This document shows positions 1 through 11,047 of a stretch of DNA of 64,000 nucleotides, piece by piece. The notes under the pieces are model-generated. The model saw only the letters and a program-made list of their open reading frames with translations. It searched no databases and was not told the DNA's origin. The DNA comes from Primula veris (lineage: Eukaryota; Streptophyta; Magnoliopsida; Ericales; Primulaceae): assembly GCA_963682055.1 (NCBI GenBank), contig OY821742.1:25484560-25548559 (forward strand), given 5' to 3'. Numbering within the stretch: position 1 is the stretch's first letter; each line of letters starts with the position of its first letter. A program made the translations under genes and the position numbers.

Positions 1-1081
1 TATTGTGGTCCCTGAATATTTCTATGAGTTAGTTATTGCATCTTATGCAAGTTTAAGAGTTAATTCTTACGTAGTTATGCATTTTTTTAGTTAATTCTAT
101 GTTTTTCTAGATGATTCACCATTATTTGTGTTTTTGCAGTTAAAAATGTTGAAATGACGGAAAAACGAGAACCCGAAGATGGACCAAATAGAAGAAAGAG
201 AAGTTAAAGAGGTCAAAATCAGCCCAAATACATATTCAATGAAGTCTGGGCCGAGCCCAATGAAGCTCAACAAGCCCAATGAAGCCCATTCATAAATTCT
301 TTCTAGAAGCTGATCCTGATCCGTACAAATAGATTTTCAGATTTTAAAATTTTATCATATAGAATTTGTTACACATTGTTTCCTATATATATCTCGAACT
401 AGATCCTTGTAAACTCATTCAGAACTAGATATTAGTTTTTGAGAGAGAGAAAGAGAAATGAGTAATTGTTTTATCATTAAAACAATGAAAGTTCCACCAA
501 TTGCGAGTTAATTTATTCTTTTCTATGACGTGTGTCGTTTTCTCTTTATCTACTATGTTATTTGTGTTTTGGATCCGCTGGTTAGTGATAACAACGTTAA
601 AATAATTCTTTAACTTCGTAGTTAGTTCTTTATTGGTTGTTAGCTTAGATAGCGTTAATAAAATAAGACAAAAACTAAACTTATAATTGAATTAAACGAA
701 CTTGTAGTTGTTATAGGATTGATCACCCTATTTATAACTCGTTTGCTAAATTCCACACAACTCCATAACGTAGTTGCATTCTTAGAACTCACAACCCTAA
801 AATTGGAAACTTAGTAATTTGGTCTTTTTAAACTTAAGAATCTTTATCTCGTAGGGAGGGAACAATTGGCCAAAAGTGACAGTTTTGGCCACTAACAATT
901 CTCTCTACGTAGATTTAATGCTTAAGAGATTTAAAATCCTTTGAAAATACTAATTTAATCCGAGCCTAAATCCATCCATGTATTCGAAAAATCAGATTAC
1001 TTTACCCGTTATTTAGTGCAACTTCTATCGTTCTTTTGCAACATTTTCTTACGTGGAAAAAAAAGGTTCGGAGGGCAGTCA
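1..1081 (+). repeat. Athila-like LTR, cut at window start
   Basis: Reverse-complement comparison with the LTRs of element E (11048-11970, 18908-19556) shows the same order of blocks: the GGATCCGCTGGTTAGT segment near 570, a GA-rich tract near 440-455, and the end ...GGAGGGCAGTCA at 1081. It therefore lies in plus orientation, opposite to E. It has extra sequence relative to E around 845-915. No tRNA-Asp type primer-binding site follows at 1082, so this is a solo LTR or a 3' LTR; the window edge hides the rest. The bases after 1081 belong to a different repeat, so 1081 is a true element end. Confidence 0.75.
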
Positions 1082-1862
1082 TTGAACAAAGAGTACTTTT
1101 TATAGGAAAAATAAATAAAAGGTAAGAAGGTTTATGTTTTGTCTGATCGGAAGATAAGAATGGTTAGCGTTCTCCAGCCTATTAAGAAAAAAATATTTTT
1201 TTACCAGGTAATTATAAAAAATAGACCGATTATAATGCATAATAATAAGAAGAAAAAAACAGTGCATCTCTAAGTAAATTTTTTTTCTTTAAAAAAAAAA
1301 CTATAAAAAAAAACGCATCTCTAATTAAATTTGTGTGGTCACATACTGACCTTGAAATTGGAAATAATTATAGTAATATTTTAATAATTATAACACTTCG
1401 GTAGTTAATAATTGATTCAAAACAGTTATTTAAAAATGATAATTGATTAATGATTTATTCTTTTTAAAACCTGATTTTTTTAAACCATAAATCTCCAACT
1501 TATTGCTAGAGCTAGCCTTTACAAATCTCCTCCTCATGGCAGAGCTACCTGCTACTAACACATTCCTTCTGTGCGGAGCAACTCGCAAATCTCCTTAGGC
1601 AAGGTTACCAAAAAACGTCTCAAAAGATGCGACACTGGATCAATGATCCAAAAAAGTATAATATACTTAAAGTTGTACATAAGTTATACGATCAACAAGT
1701 TTAATATCGAAATTTGATCAAATTTTTTATATCGATGTGATTGAAAGAATGAACAAATTTAGATTGCACACACTCAAATATAGATAAAAATGTTATTACA
1801 ATGATTTCTCTAATCTTTCTTTTCTTTAAATACTAGAATCTGTATAATTTGGTCTTGTTGTC
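1082..1862 (+). repeat. IR-family interspersed repeat, single copy
   Basis: This stretch is homologous to 20090-20893 (reverse complement) and to 31600-32195 (same orientation). Shared landmarks include GAGTACTTTTTATAGG near 1090, GGATAAGAATGG-like text near 1150, GGTCACATACTGACCTTG near 1336 and GGATCAATGATCCAAA near 1640. No protein is encoded. The left end is cut by the Athila-like LTR at 1081. The class of this repeat (LTR relic or long-inverted-repeat DNA transposon) is not clear. Confidence 0.65.
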
Positions 1863-2904
1863 GAACCAATCTTCAATTCTACGATATTAAATTGTGTTTT
1901 GATGATTAACAAAATGGAATTTTAGTTACACAACAAAGTGTCATAGTACTAATACTTTCAAAGAGTATATTTCAAATTATTATAGGTAATTAAACTACAT
2001 TGCCAAAGAAGTAAACAGGGGAATGAAACTTTAGAAATGGATTACAAACGTCAAAAAGAACTACAATGGATTAATAAGTTAATTTGGAAAATTAACTACA
2101 CTTGTATGAAATTGTCTAATACATACAATTTAAGTACAATGTTATGGTATGTCCAGATACGTTTTGATGCCTTGAAAATGTATTCAAATAATTTCCAAAT
2201 CATAAGAGGAACGTTGTAGATATACTAGACGATCAGAAGAGTATTGAAGGAGAGATAATTTACATTAAGAAGAAATATCTAAAAGTACTATTTTAATCTA
2301 TTATATTCGTGAGTGCTTTGATAATCGTATTAACCTCTTCATAATATGCTTATAATTTTTTAGTGATTAAATGACTTGATGTGTTGAATGAGATTACTTT
2401 TGATTTATAATGATTAATTTCAATATCTCATTTGTTATGCTATGAATTTACTACTCGTCATCATTTATACAAGTATTGAGGTATATTATTTGTATGATAT
2501 AGTAGACTTAAATTGATGCATGTTTGTATTAGCTTGACATTGACTATTAGGCTTACAATTAACATGTGACTTATTGATTGATGCCATGATGACGCATGTC
2601 TCCTTATGCATGATGTTCGTTGTTATGTTTGCAATAGCGTTAATTTGATCTCATGTGTATCACTTACTCGTGCTTATAGTCCTATTCTACCATATGAGTA
2701 ATTCGATGTTTACATCATGACAAGAACATTAACTGCATGCTTAGCTTTATCAACCATTGTTATTAAATGATAAATGAATGATTGAGTCTCGTAAATGAAT
2801 GTATTTATGAAGAATGCTAATTAATGTTATATCATATTTACAATTGCATCATTTTGATCAACTGACTCATGCATAATATCCATTACTATTATTCTACTTC
2901 ATAA
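1863..2904. other. Gene-free stretch, possible copia LTR remnant
   Basis: No convincing coding sequence is present. The text TGTTTTGATGATTAACAAAA near 1893 resembles the start of LTRs of SIRE-type copia elements, which would fit the copia reverse transcriptase that follows at 2905. Gag, protease and integrase are absent, so a large deletion must lie between any LTR here and the RT. The 60-residue open frame at 2037-2219 has no recognisable features. Confidence 0.35.
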
Positions 2905-3890
2905 ATGACTTCATCAATTGAGATATGGCAAGATGAACTGTCTCACTTTGAAAGTAATGATGTGTGGACATTAGTACCTATACCTAATAGTAAAAATATT
3001 ATAGGCACTAAATGGATCTTTAGGAATAAAAGTAACAAAGATGGCATAATTGTTACGAACAAAGCTAGACTTGTAGCTCAAGGATACACTCAAATTGAGG
3101 GAATAGATTTTGATGAAACTTTTGCCCTTTTAGTAAGAATAGAATCTATTATAATGCTACTTTATCTTGCTTGCATGTATAAATTTAAGTTGTTTCAACT
3201 AGATATTAAAAGTGCCTTTTTAAATGGCAATATTCAAGAAGAAGTCTATGTTAGTCTACCTAAAGGTTTTGAGGATCCTAAGTTTCCTGAACATGTCTAT
3301 CTATTGAAAAAGGCCTTGTATGGTTTAAAGCAAGCCCCTAAAGCTTGGTATGAAAGGCTGACTAACTTCTTAATTGAAAAAGGTTTTAGCAGAGGGGGAG
3401 CTGACAAAACTCTATTTACTAAGAAAACGCATAAGGATATTATTGTTGCTCAAATTTATGTTGATGACATTGTGTTTGGTTATACCTCTGGTAATAAAAT
3501 TGCTGAATTTATTTCTGATGTGAAACATGAGGTTGAAATGAGTGACAGAGGAGAATTAACTTACTTTCTAGAACTTCAAGTTAAACAGAATGAAAAGAGA
3601 ATTTTTCTATGCCAAAGTAAGTATGCTGATAATCTTGTTAAAAAATTTGGTTTGAGTGTTTGTCCTAGTCTCTATAGGTCTATTATTGGAAGTCTTCTCT
3701 ATTTAACTGCCAGCAGACCAGATTTTTGCTTAAAGACTAGATTTTTGCTTAAGTGTAGGAGTGTGTGCCAGCTATCAGGCAAATCCTCTAGAATCTCATC
3801 TTTTTGATGTCAAAAGAATCTTAAGATATGTGAAAGGCACTACTCACCTTGGTCTGTGGTATTCTAAAGGCACTACTCCTTTTGGATTAT
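2905..3890 (+). pseudogene. Ty1/copia reverse transcriptase-RNase H fragment
   Basis: The frame starting at 2905 encodes the canonical N-terminal RT segment of copia polyproteins (W.LVPIP..K.IIGTKWIF, then KARLVAQGYTQ), the LDIKSAFLNG segment with the first catalytic Asp, YGLKQAPKAWYERL, and the catalytic YVDDIVFG near residues 190-196. Downstream, the stretch normally linking RT to YRSxIGSLLYL is shortened in frame. A near-direct duplication of about 16 bp (AGATTTTTGCTTAAG) at 3720-3753 and a frame change move the rest to the frame opened at 3761, which reads KRILRYVKGTTHLGLWYS, the start of RNase H. The remnant stops at 3881-3895 where Tekay LTR sequence begins. The SIRE-like LTR relic upstream may belong to it. 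Not functional. Confidence 0.85.
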
Positions 3891-4204
3891 TTGGTAATCA
3901 CGTTGCGATTTTTTTATGTGTTGTTTCAGACAGGTCTAATTTATTGGAAACAAATAGATACGCAAAGCTCATGCCAAATTTTTTAAAAATGTATTGTATT
4001 GTTTGTGTTGTTACATTTGAAATCTGTTGGCTACCCTTAGGTCAATAAAGTGAATCAAATGTGATTATTAGCATGCCATGAAGTATTTATTTGGTTCTAT
4101 TGATAGGCATATTATTGAATGGCATTCCACATGTTTCATTATTTAAATATTTTTCTTTTTAATAATATTCACGACTCGGGTTTACCCAAATCCGGGTCGT
4201 GACA
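3881..4204 (+). repeat. Truncated 5' LTR of element F
   Basis: It matches 10690-11014 almost base for base, including ACAGGTCTAATTTATTGG and the end ...CCGGGTCGTGACA. Only the last ~320 bp remain. Upstream of 3881 the sequence is copia RNase H, so the LTR was lost by recombination into the copia relic. Confidence 0.85.
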
Positions 4205-4207
4205 GCT

Positions 4208-4220
4208 TGGTATCAGAGCC
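4208..4220 (+). other. Primer-binding site, tRNA-Met type (element F)
   Basis: TGGTATCAGAGCC lies 3 bp after the LTR end. It is complementary to the 3' end of plant initiator tRNA-Met, the usual minus-strand primer of Tekay elements. It fixes the orientation of F as plus. Confidence 0.9.
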
Positions 4221-4500
4221 AACCGGGTTTCGATTACCTTGGTTGCCTGTTGGATAGGATAGGCATACATGGAAGGGTCATGGAATAAGATAGTAATACA
4301 TTCTTTCATGAAAGTCTGCAATTGTTGGTAATTGTGCATACTTCCTTTGTGACATTTCTGTTCTATACTTTTACTTGAGTGACTTATAGAGCGTAACATC
4401 TGTGTGATGACATTGTGTGGTAAAAATCTTATTATTTAGGTTTTAGTGGGATAGCTTTTTAATTTCAATTTTCTTTTTGCAATGGTTATGTGTAGTTACT

Positions 4501-5880
4501 GATGGGTCCTAAGCGAAAACCAACTCATGGTATGGGCAGTAATAGTCGAGGTCTTATACTACTCATACTCGTACTTTTAGGGGTCGGAATCTTGCTCCTA
4601 AAGAGGCATCTGGGATTGGTCGTATGACAAGTCGCAATTGTGGTGGTGGTCATAGTGGTGGTCGAGGGAGAACCGGTCATGAGGTTACTCCCGAAGATGT
4701 TCGTAATGACGCCCCACCTGAGTTTCATAATCTGGAGGAGGAAAGGGACAGAAATCCAAATGGAGATGGGAATGGTAATGTCAGCAACCCTATGATGACC
4801 CAGTTTATGAAGGCTATGGCAGAGACTATGCGATGCATGGGCAGGTTAATTAGTGGGGAAACAGAATCTTCAGCTGCTCAAAAGCATTTTTAGCGTATGG
4901 AACCTCCTATATTTTATGGGGGTGTCAACCCTGAAGTTTCCGAGCCTTGGCTATCGGATGTGGAGAATATTTTTGAGTCACTTCTAATCTTGGAAGATAA
5001 ATTAAAGGTGGTTTGTGCTGTCCGCTATTTGAGGGACGAGGCGGGAGTGTGGTGGAAGAGTCGAAAGGAGTTGTTCAGTCTCTGGGATATTAGTTAGAAG
5101 GTGTTTCTCAAAGGGTATTTTCCTCAGCCTATGCGAGATTTGAAAAAAACCTAATTTCTAAAGCTTATTCAGGTAATATGAGTGTGCGAGACTATCAGCT
5201 AAAGTTCCAAAAGTTATCGACGTATTATCCAGAAAGTGTAAGCACTGAGGAGCTTCGTTGTCAGCGGTTTGAGAAGGGATTACATCCTAAGATTCTCAGC
5301 AGTCTAGAATCGCATGTGGTTAATTCTTTTGACGTCATTGTAGAACGCGTGTTGAAAGTCGAGGCGGCGGATGTTGAGGAAAAGCGTATTCTGGCTACTA
5401 AGTTACATAAGCCACCTTTTCCTTCTTCGGATCATGTCTCTGGTTATCGGTTTCAGTCGGGAGGGACTAACCATAAGTTGGGTAATAGCGGGGGTGATCG
5501 TAAGAGGCTGAGGGAGACCGACTCTTTTCTTGGTTTTCGAGGACATTCCCAGCCTAGGAGTTATTTGAGTATGGGTATTGTGTCTTCTATTCCTCAAGCG
5601 AATTCTGGATGCTATAATTGTGGTTCTCGGGCTCATAGGGTTCGAGACTGTCCTAGGGCCAAGTGTCATAAGTGTGGTGGTTTAGGACATCTTTAGAGTC
5701 AGTGCATGTTAAGGGGGACTAGTGTCATTTCCTCAGCTCCTTCTCGTACTACTCCAACTACTCAAAACTATTCGACCATGCCTTCTTATTCCGGTTCTAA
5801 GGCTCATATTTCTCATAATTCAACGGTAACTCACGGTGGTTTTCAGAGTTCTGGTCATGGTGGTTATCAGCATCACCAGT
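4501..5880 (+). pseudogene. Element F gag (broken)
   Basis: The probable start is ATG at 4501, followed within about 50 codons by a frame change. A Gly/Arg-rich segment follows at 4624, with stops near 4891 and 5095. The capsid-like core is visible as GGVNPEVSEPWLSDVENIF and VRYLRDEAGVWWKSR (4900-5095), then YQLKFQKLSTYYPE and the region up to 5400. Two CCHC zinc knuckles are present near 5610-5704: the first is complete (C-x2-C-x4-H-x4-C) and the second carries a stop codon just before its last Cys. In the family gag coats the RNA and forms cytoplasmic particles. This copy cannot make it. Confidence 0.8.
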
Positions 5881-7960
5881 CTTCTTAGGGTACTCAAGCT
5901 CGTGTGTTTGCCCTACCTCAGGTTACTACTGACAGGGGAGAACCTTCAGTTATTCAAGGTACCTTACTCGTTAGCTCTTCTTAGGATAATGTAGTATTTG
6001 ATACTGGCACTTCTCGTTCATTTATTTCCTCTCATTTTGCTTTATCTATGGGTTTATTATTCAGTATTCAGGATCCTACTATTTTGGTTGAAACTCCTAT
6101 TCATGTTTGGGTTTCGCTTAATCGCATATGTCGTGATTGTGTGCTTTATATCTCTGAACACCCTTTTGTGTTCGACTTTCTTGTACTTGGTATAACTAGA
6201 TTTGATGCTATTATTGGTATGGACTGGTTATCTTTCTTCGAGGTCATTATTGATTGTGAGCGTAGACGTGTATCTTTTATTACTTCTTCTGGTGATCGTA
6301 TTATTTTCTCTAGGGACCAATGTATTTGTTTTTCTCCGTCGTGGAACATTGTTGATGACTTGGGTGGTTTATTAGCCAGCTTATCGGTTAGTGATGAGGT
6401 GTCTGCCGATGTCGAGCTACCTCTGGTGGTGTGTGAGTTTTCCAAGGTGTTTCCTAATGATCTTGTCGAACTTCCTTCTCATCATGAGGTGGAGTTTTCC
6501 ATAGACTTAGCAGCAAGGACTGCTCATGTTGCTGTGGCTCCTTATCGTTTAGCACCAGCTGAGCTGAAAGAGTTAAATGAACAGTTGGATGATTTGTTGG
6601 GTAAGGGATTTATACGTCCTAGTGTGTCTCTGTGGGGTGCGCCAACATTATTTGTCCAGAAGAAGGATGGTAGTATGTGTATGTGTTTTGATTATCGTAA
6701 GCTGAATCGAGTTACGATAAAGAATAAGTATTCTCTACCACGAATCAATGACCTCTTCGATCTGCTGAAAGGGTTGAAGTGTTTTTCGAAGATTGATCTT
6801 CGCTCAAGGTACCATCAACTTCAAGTTCGTGAGGTGGATATTTCTAAGACTGCATTTCATACTCGGTATGGTCATTATGAGTTTCTAGTGATGTCATTCA
6901 GGTTAAGGAATGCACCTGCTGTTTTTATGGACTTCATGAACCGTGTTTCAGAGCCTTTCTAGATAAGTTTGTCGTGATATTTGTGGACGATATTCTGGTA
7001 TACTCTTTATCTGAGGAAGAACATATGGATCATCTTCGTATTGTGCTTACTTTTTTGCGAGAGCACAAGCTCTATGATAAGTTTTCCAAGTGCAAGTTTT
7101 GTATGTCAGAGGTGAAGTTTCTTGGCCAAATAGTGTCTGCAGGTAGAATATCGGTTGATCCTTCTAAGATCAAGATGGTAACTGATTGGGTGCAACCAAG
7201 AAGTGTGTTCGAGATCCAAAGCTTTTTGGACTTATGGGCTATAATCAAAGATTCGTACAATATTTATCTCACTTGGCGGGTCCATTAACTAGTCTAACGA
7301 AGAAATGCGTTAAATTCGAATGGGACGAAAAGTGTGAGATTTATTTTCAGGAATTGAAGCATCGCCTAACTTCTGCCTCTATTCTCATCATCCCAGAATG
7401 AGGTGTGGAGTATAGTGTTTATTGTGATGCCTCGAAGGAAGGTCTCGAAGCAGTTTTAATGCAAGATGGCAAGGTTGTTGCTTATGCGTCCTGACAGTTA
7501 CAGGTCCATCAGAAGAATTATCCCACTCATGATCTCGAGTTGGCTACGGTGGTGTTTTCTTTGAAGTGTTGGTGGCACTACTTGTTTGGAGAGATATTCA
7601 ACATGTTTTCGGATCACAAGAGTCTCAAGTATATTTTCACCTAGCGTGACCTAAACTTAAGACAGAGGAGGTGGATGGAGTATCTCGAGCAATATGATTT
7701 CAACCTACAATACTATCCCGGTAAAGCAAATATGGTGGTGGACGCCTTGAGTCGCAAGACTAGGTGTTTTTCGGCATGTGTAGCTGTTCATGAATGGGGT
7801 ATGCTAAATGTTCTTAATGAATTCGACTTGGAGGTGGGTGAAGAAGAAAATTCAGCCGTGTTGTTCTTGGTGAAGGTGCAACCATCATTAATCTTGAGGG
7901 TAATTGAGGCCCAACAAGGGGATGGGAATCTGGAGACTTATGAGTTAAAGTCTCGAGTGA
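5881..7960 (+). pseudogene. Element F protease-RT-RNase H (broken)
   Basis: The protease region (from about 5990) keeps the [10 protein letters not shown] active-site motif near 6001, followed by an [10 protein letters not shown] segment near 6202. The frame changes just after the active site. RT covers about 6520-7290: [50 protein letters not shown], then FVDDILVYS near 6977, with a stop at about 6960 and a frame change just before that motif. RNase H (about 7400-7780) shows YCDASKEG and [10 protein letters not shown] with stops near 7400, 7490 and 7640. All catalytic RT residues are readable, but the frame is interrupted at least six times. Confidence 0.8.
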
Positions 7961-7961
7961 G

Positions 7962-8972
7962 TTGGGACTCAACAGATGGAAGATTGGCTCAGATGGAAGA
8001 GTGAGATTTATGGATCATTTTTTTGTACCTATGAGTATGCACGTGGAGGTTATGAGAGGATTCCACCATTATCGATTGGCAGTTCATCCTAGTGGTACAA
8101 AGATGTACCATGACCTAGCTCGACAATTTTATTGGAGTGGAATAAAAAAAGATGTGGAAAATTTTATTAGTAAGTGGGAACGTATAACTATGGACTTTGT
8201 AGTGGGGTTGCCCAGATCTAGTAGGGGAAAAGATGCGATATGGGTCGTAGTGGATCGGTTGATGAAATCGTCCCACTTTCTCCCGATGCATGTTAGCAAC
8301 AAAGTCGAGCAGCTATGCAAGATTTATGGCTATGAGATTGTTTTCTTACATGGCTGTAGATCTCCTGTGTGTTGGACAGAGGTCGGTGAATCGTCGTTGT
8401 TAGGACTGGTTCGAAAGACCATGGAGAAGATTCTTTTGATTAAGCAAAAGCTGGAGATAGCGAGAAGCCGTCAAAAGAGTTACGCGGATAGACGAAGGCG
8501 ACCGTTGGAGTTTGGGGTGGGTGATCATGTGTTCCTTAAGATATTTCCTCGTAAGGGCATTATGTGTTTTGGGAGGCATGGGAAGTTGTCAGCGCGATTT
8601 ATTGGACCTTTCTTGATTTTGGAGAAAGTTGGCGATTTGGCCTATCATCTAGCTTTGCCACCGCAATTGGCGAATGTACACCTAGTGTTCCATGTTTCGA
8701 TGCTCTGGAAATATGAGCCAGACTCGTCTCATATTCTGAATTTTTCTGATCTTCGAGTACATGATGACGTTTTTTATGTGGTTCATCCGGTCCGTATACT
8801 TGATAGACGAAAGAAGGTACTATGGAGGCGCGTTATTTCTTTAGTAAAAGTATTGTGGAATCACCATGGGACAAAAGAGGCAACATGGGAGCGTGAGCTG
8901 GAGATTTGTGCTAAGTATCCAGACTTATTTATTGATTCGGGTATGTGTTTTATAAATAAGTGGACTAGTTAG
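7962..8972 (+). pseudogene. Element F integrase-chromodomain with two in-frame deletions
   Basis: A 336-residue open frame remains. It begins just ahead of the integrase zinc-binding region (FHHYRLAVHPSGTKMYHD), jumps directly from ...ENFISK to WERITMDFVVGLP, and later from YGYEIVFLHG to [12 protein letters not shown]. Compared with element A, the first jump removes about 27 residues, including the Cys pair of the HHCC zinc finger. The second removes about 100 residues containing the second Asp and the Glu of the D,D-35-E triad. The C-terminal chromodomain (about residues 245-325; HVSMLWKY...KVLWNHHGTKEATWE) is complete. The family integrase inserts the element DNA and its chromodomain reads heterochromatin marks. 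This copy would lack catalysis. Confidence 0.85.
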
Positions 8973-8991
8973 TAAATTAGTCAAAATAAAA

Positions 8992-9031
<40 letters not shown>

Positions 9032-11014
9032 ACATATGCTATACATATTATATATATACATACACAGCATCCATATATATACATATACATAAGGAGAGAG
9101 AGAGACTAGCGGAGATTTTAGAGAAAGAATCGAGGGAGGGATCAGTGACAAAGTGATAACGGGTGTATAGAGAGTTGGCCATGGTCTGGTCTGGCCGCCG
9201 TGACACGCAACGGTGATCGGTTTCATGTTTTTCTGACAGCGGCTTCGGGAGTCGATTGGGTGGTCATCGGGTGTCCGTTTCTTATAATCAAATATATTTT
9301 CTTGATCTACTATTCGAGTCCTATCTATATGTGTAAGTTTTTTCCTCCAATTTTCACTTTTATAAAAGGTCGTTTTTTTAGGGTTTTACTCTAATCCGAA
9401 TTTACATCAATTATAATGATCTGTAGCTCTTTTTAATTATATTTTAGGGATGTTGAAGGACTATTTTGGGCTGTCCAGATTTGGTTCTAACTGTTAGGTG
9501 GTTTTTGGCTTGAATTTGGGAGTATTTGACAAACGAGCTCTCGTTTGTGTAGGTAAAGGGGAGGAATATAGTTTTCTTTAAAGGCGGTTTTGTGTGTTCT
9601 TTGTTGTATGCTATGCTATGCAAAATGGTTAGTGTGTATTGCATCATGTTATTATACTGTGTGCGTAACAGGCTTCGCATTGTTTTATTTATGGTGATTA
9701 TATTGTGTATGGCGATTTTACAATTTTTATTAGAAAATGAATTGTGAAAAAAAGGTGATTTAAATGTATTATTTAATTAAATCTTTTAAAAATGTAAAAA
9801 TGTGAAAGTGGTGAAAGTGTGAGTGGTGATATTGTGTGAAAATTGTGGTGATACCGTGACAAAGATGTGTTCAAGTGATTTTTAATATTTAATTAAATAA
9901 ACTATTATAAAATGTGGCGTTCTCTATTTTATTTTTAGTTTGTGGACTTTACCATTTACGTTTTTGGAGTCTTTTATATTCATTTTAGGGATTGCAGTAA
10001 CAAGTGTTAAGGCAGAGCTGTGTTAGTTTATGGTGAGATACCGAAAACTTCCACAAGGATTAGGTATATCGGTAACATAGAGTTAGTACCCTTAAAGCCG
10101 GCCCCATATTTTTTGGTCATATATTAGTGTCAGAATATGGGTGAGGGAACCATTGCACTTTGGGTCCTAGAGCAGAGTGGATCTAAAAGTGGGTACATGT
10201 GAGGCAATTCTGACTTTGTGTTTTGTTGAGTCTTGTTTTATTTTATTTTATTTTATTATTAATTCAGTTGATCTTAATTATATGCTCATTTACTTGTGTT
10301 TGCGAGTTATACTTGTTGATGTGTTTTTCGTGCAATTGCCCTTTGTCATTATTTGCCATGTTAGGATTGTGTGTGCGTTCTTAGTAGCACGCACTGTTTT
10401 TAAAGCGAGATTGTTTTCTTACTTTCTTTCTTTGTTTTGGATACATTTTGTTCATGATTGATGTACAGATGCTGACGTAGACCGTGGCGAAGTTTACAGT
10501 GCTTGCATGGGGCACACTAGACTTGTTTTTTGTTCATTTTGGCATTATCTCATTTTGAGCCTTGTTGGCCTAGTAAGCGTTTAACGCGAGATTATTTTTC
10601 TTTTGGTTGGAGTAACTTATCATGTGCACTTGTATATTTTAGATTATGTTATTTTATAGAATGTCAGCTGAGTTGGATTTGATTTATCCTTGTTGGATTA
10701 TTTGGTAATCGCGTTGCGATTTTGTTATGTGCTGTTTCAGACAGGTCTAATTTATTGGAAACAAATAGATACGTGAAACTCATGCCGAAATTTCTAAAAA
10801 TGTATTGTATTGTTTGTTTTGTCACATTTAAACACCGTTGGTTACCTTAGGTCATTAAAGTGAATCAAATGTGATTATCGGCATGCCCTGAAGTATTTAT
10901 TTGATTTTATTAATTGGAATATTATTGAATGGCATTCCGAATGTTTCGTTATTTAAATATTTTCCTTTTTAATAATATTCACGACTCGAGTTTACCTAAA
11001 TCCGGGGCGTGACA
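8973..11014 (+). repeat. 3' region and 3' LTR of element F
   Basis: There is no coding sequence. A (TA)n run occupies 8994-9028, followed by GA-rich text at 9090-9140 that could include the polypurine tract. A TATAAAAG box at 9361-9368 is a plausible LTR promoter. The final ~320 bp (about 10690-11014) match the 5' LTR remnant and end in ...CGGGGCGTGACA. I cannot place the LTR start; it lies somewhere between about 9000 and 9250, giving an LTR of roughly 1.8-2 kb. Confidence 0.65.
9361..9368 (+). promoter_or_regulatory. TATA-box-like site in F LTR
   Basis: TATAAAAG sits inside the probable 3' LTR of F and is followed by a T-rich and then GGGTTTTACTC segment. It is the best TATA match in this LTR on the element's sense strand. 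Its use as a promoter is inferred from position only. Confidence 0.4.
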
Positions 11015-11047
11015 TCATGTCTTTTCGAACGTCTTACCTGCACTACA
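11015..11047. other. 33-bp remnant between elements F and E
   Basis: This short unique stretch separates the LTR end of F from the LTR start of E. Its last five bases (CTACA) would be one half of E's target duplication. The other half is not recoverable because E's far LTR is truncated. Confidence 0.6.

Larger units (their letters stand above)
3881..11014 (+). mobile_element. Element F: degenerate Tekay-type Ty3/gypsy element
   Basis: The order is truncated 5' LTR (3881-4204), tRNA-Met primer-binding site (4208-4220), gag, protease, RT, RNase H, integrase, chromodomain, then a long 3' region ending in an LTR terminus at 11014. The C-terminal chromodomain and double zinc knuckle place it in the Tekay/Del lineage. 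The last ~320 bp of the two LTRs correspond (3881-4204 against about 10690-11014) with a few percent differences. Because the 5' LTR is truncated, the start of the 3' LTR and a target duplication cannot be set. The coding region has many nonsense codons and frameshifts. It is the only coding retroelement besides the copia relic on the plus strand. Confidence 0.85.

Noticed and set aside
4208..4220. tRNA-like sequence
   Set aside because: It matches only the complement of a tRNA 3' end next to an LTR, so it is a primer-binding site. The same applies to 18886, 29321, 49287, 53394 and 62209.
9029..9226. Minus-strand frame over the TA repeat
   Set aside because: Its C-terminus is translated (TA)n and GA-rich DNA, with no protein features.
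10177..10461. 94-residue hydrophobic open frame
   Set aside because: It lies within the F LTR. T-rich sequence gives hydrophobic translations; no homology or start context supports it.
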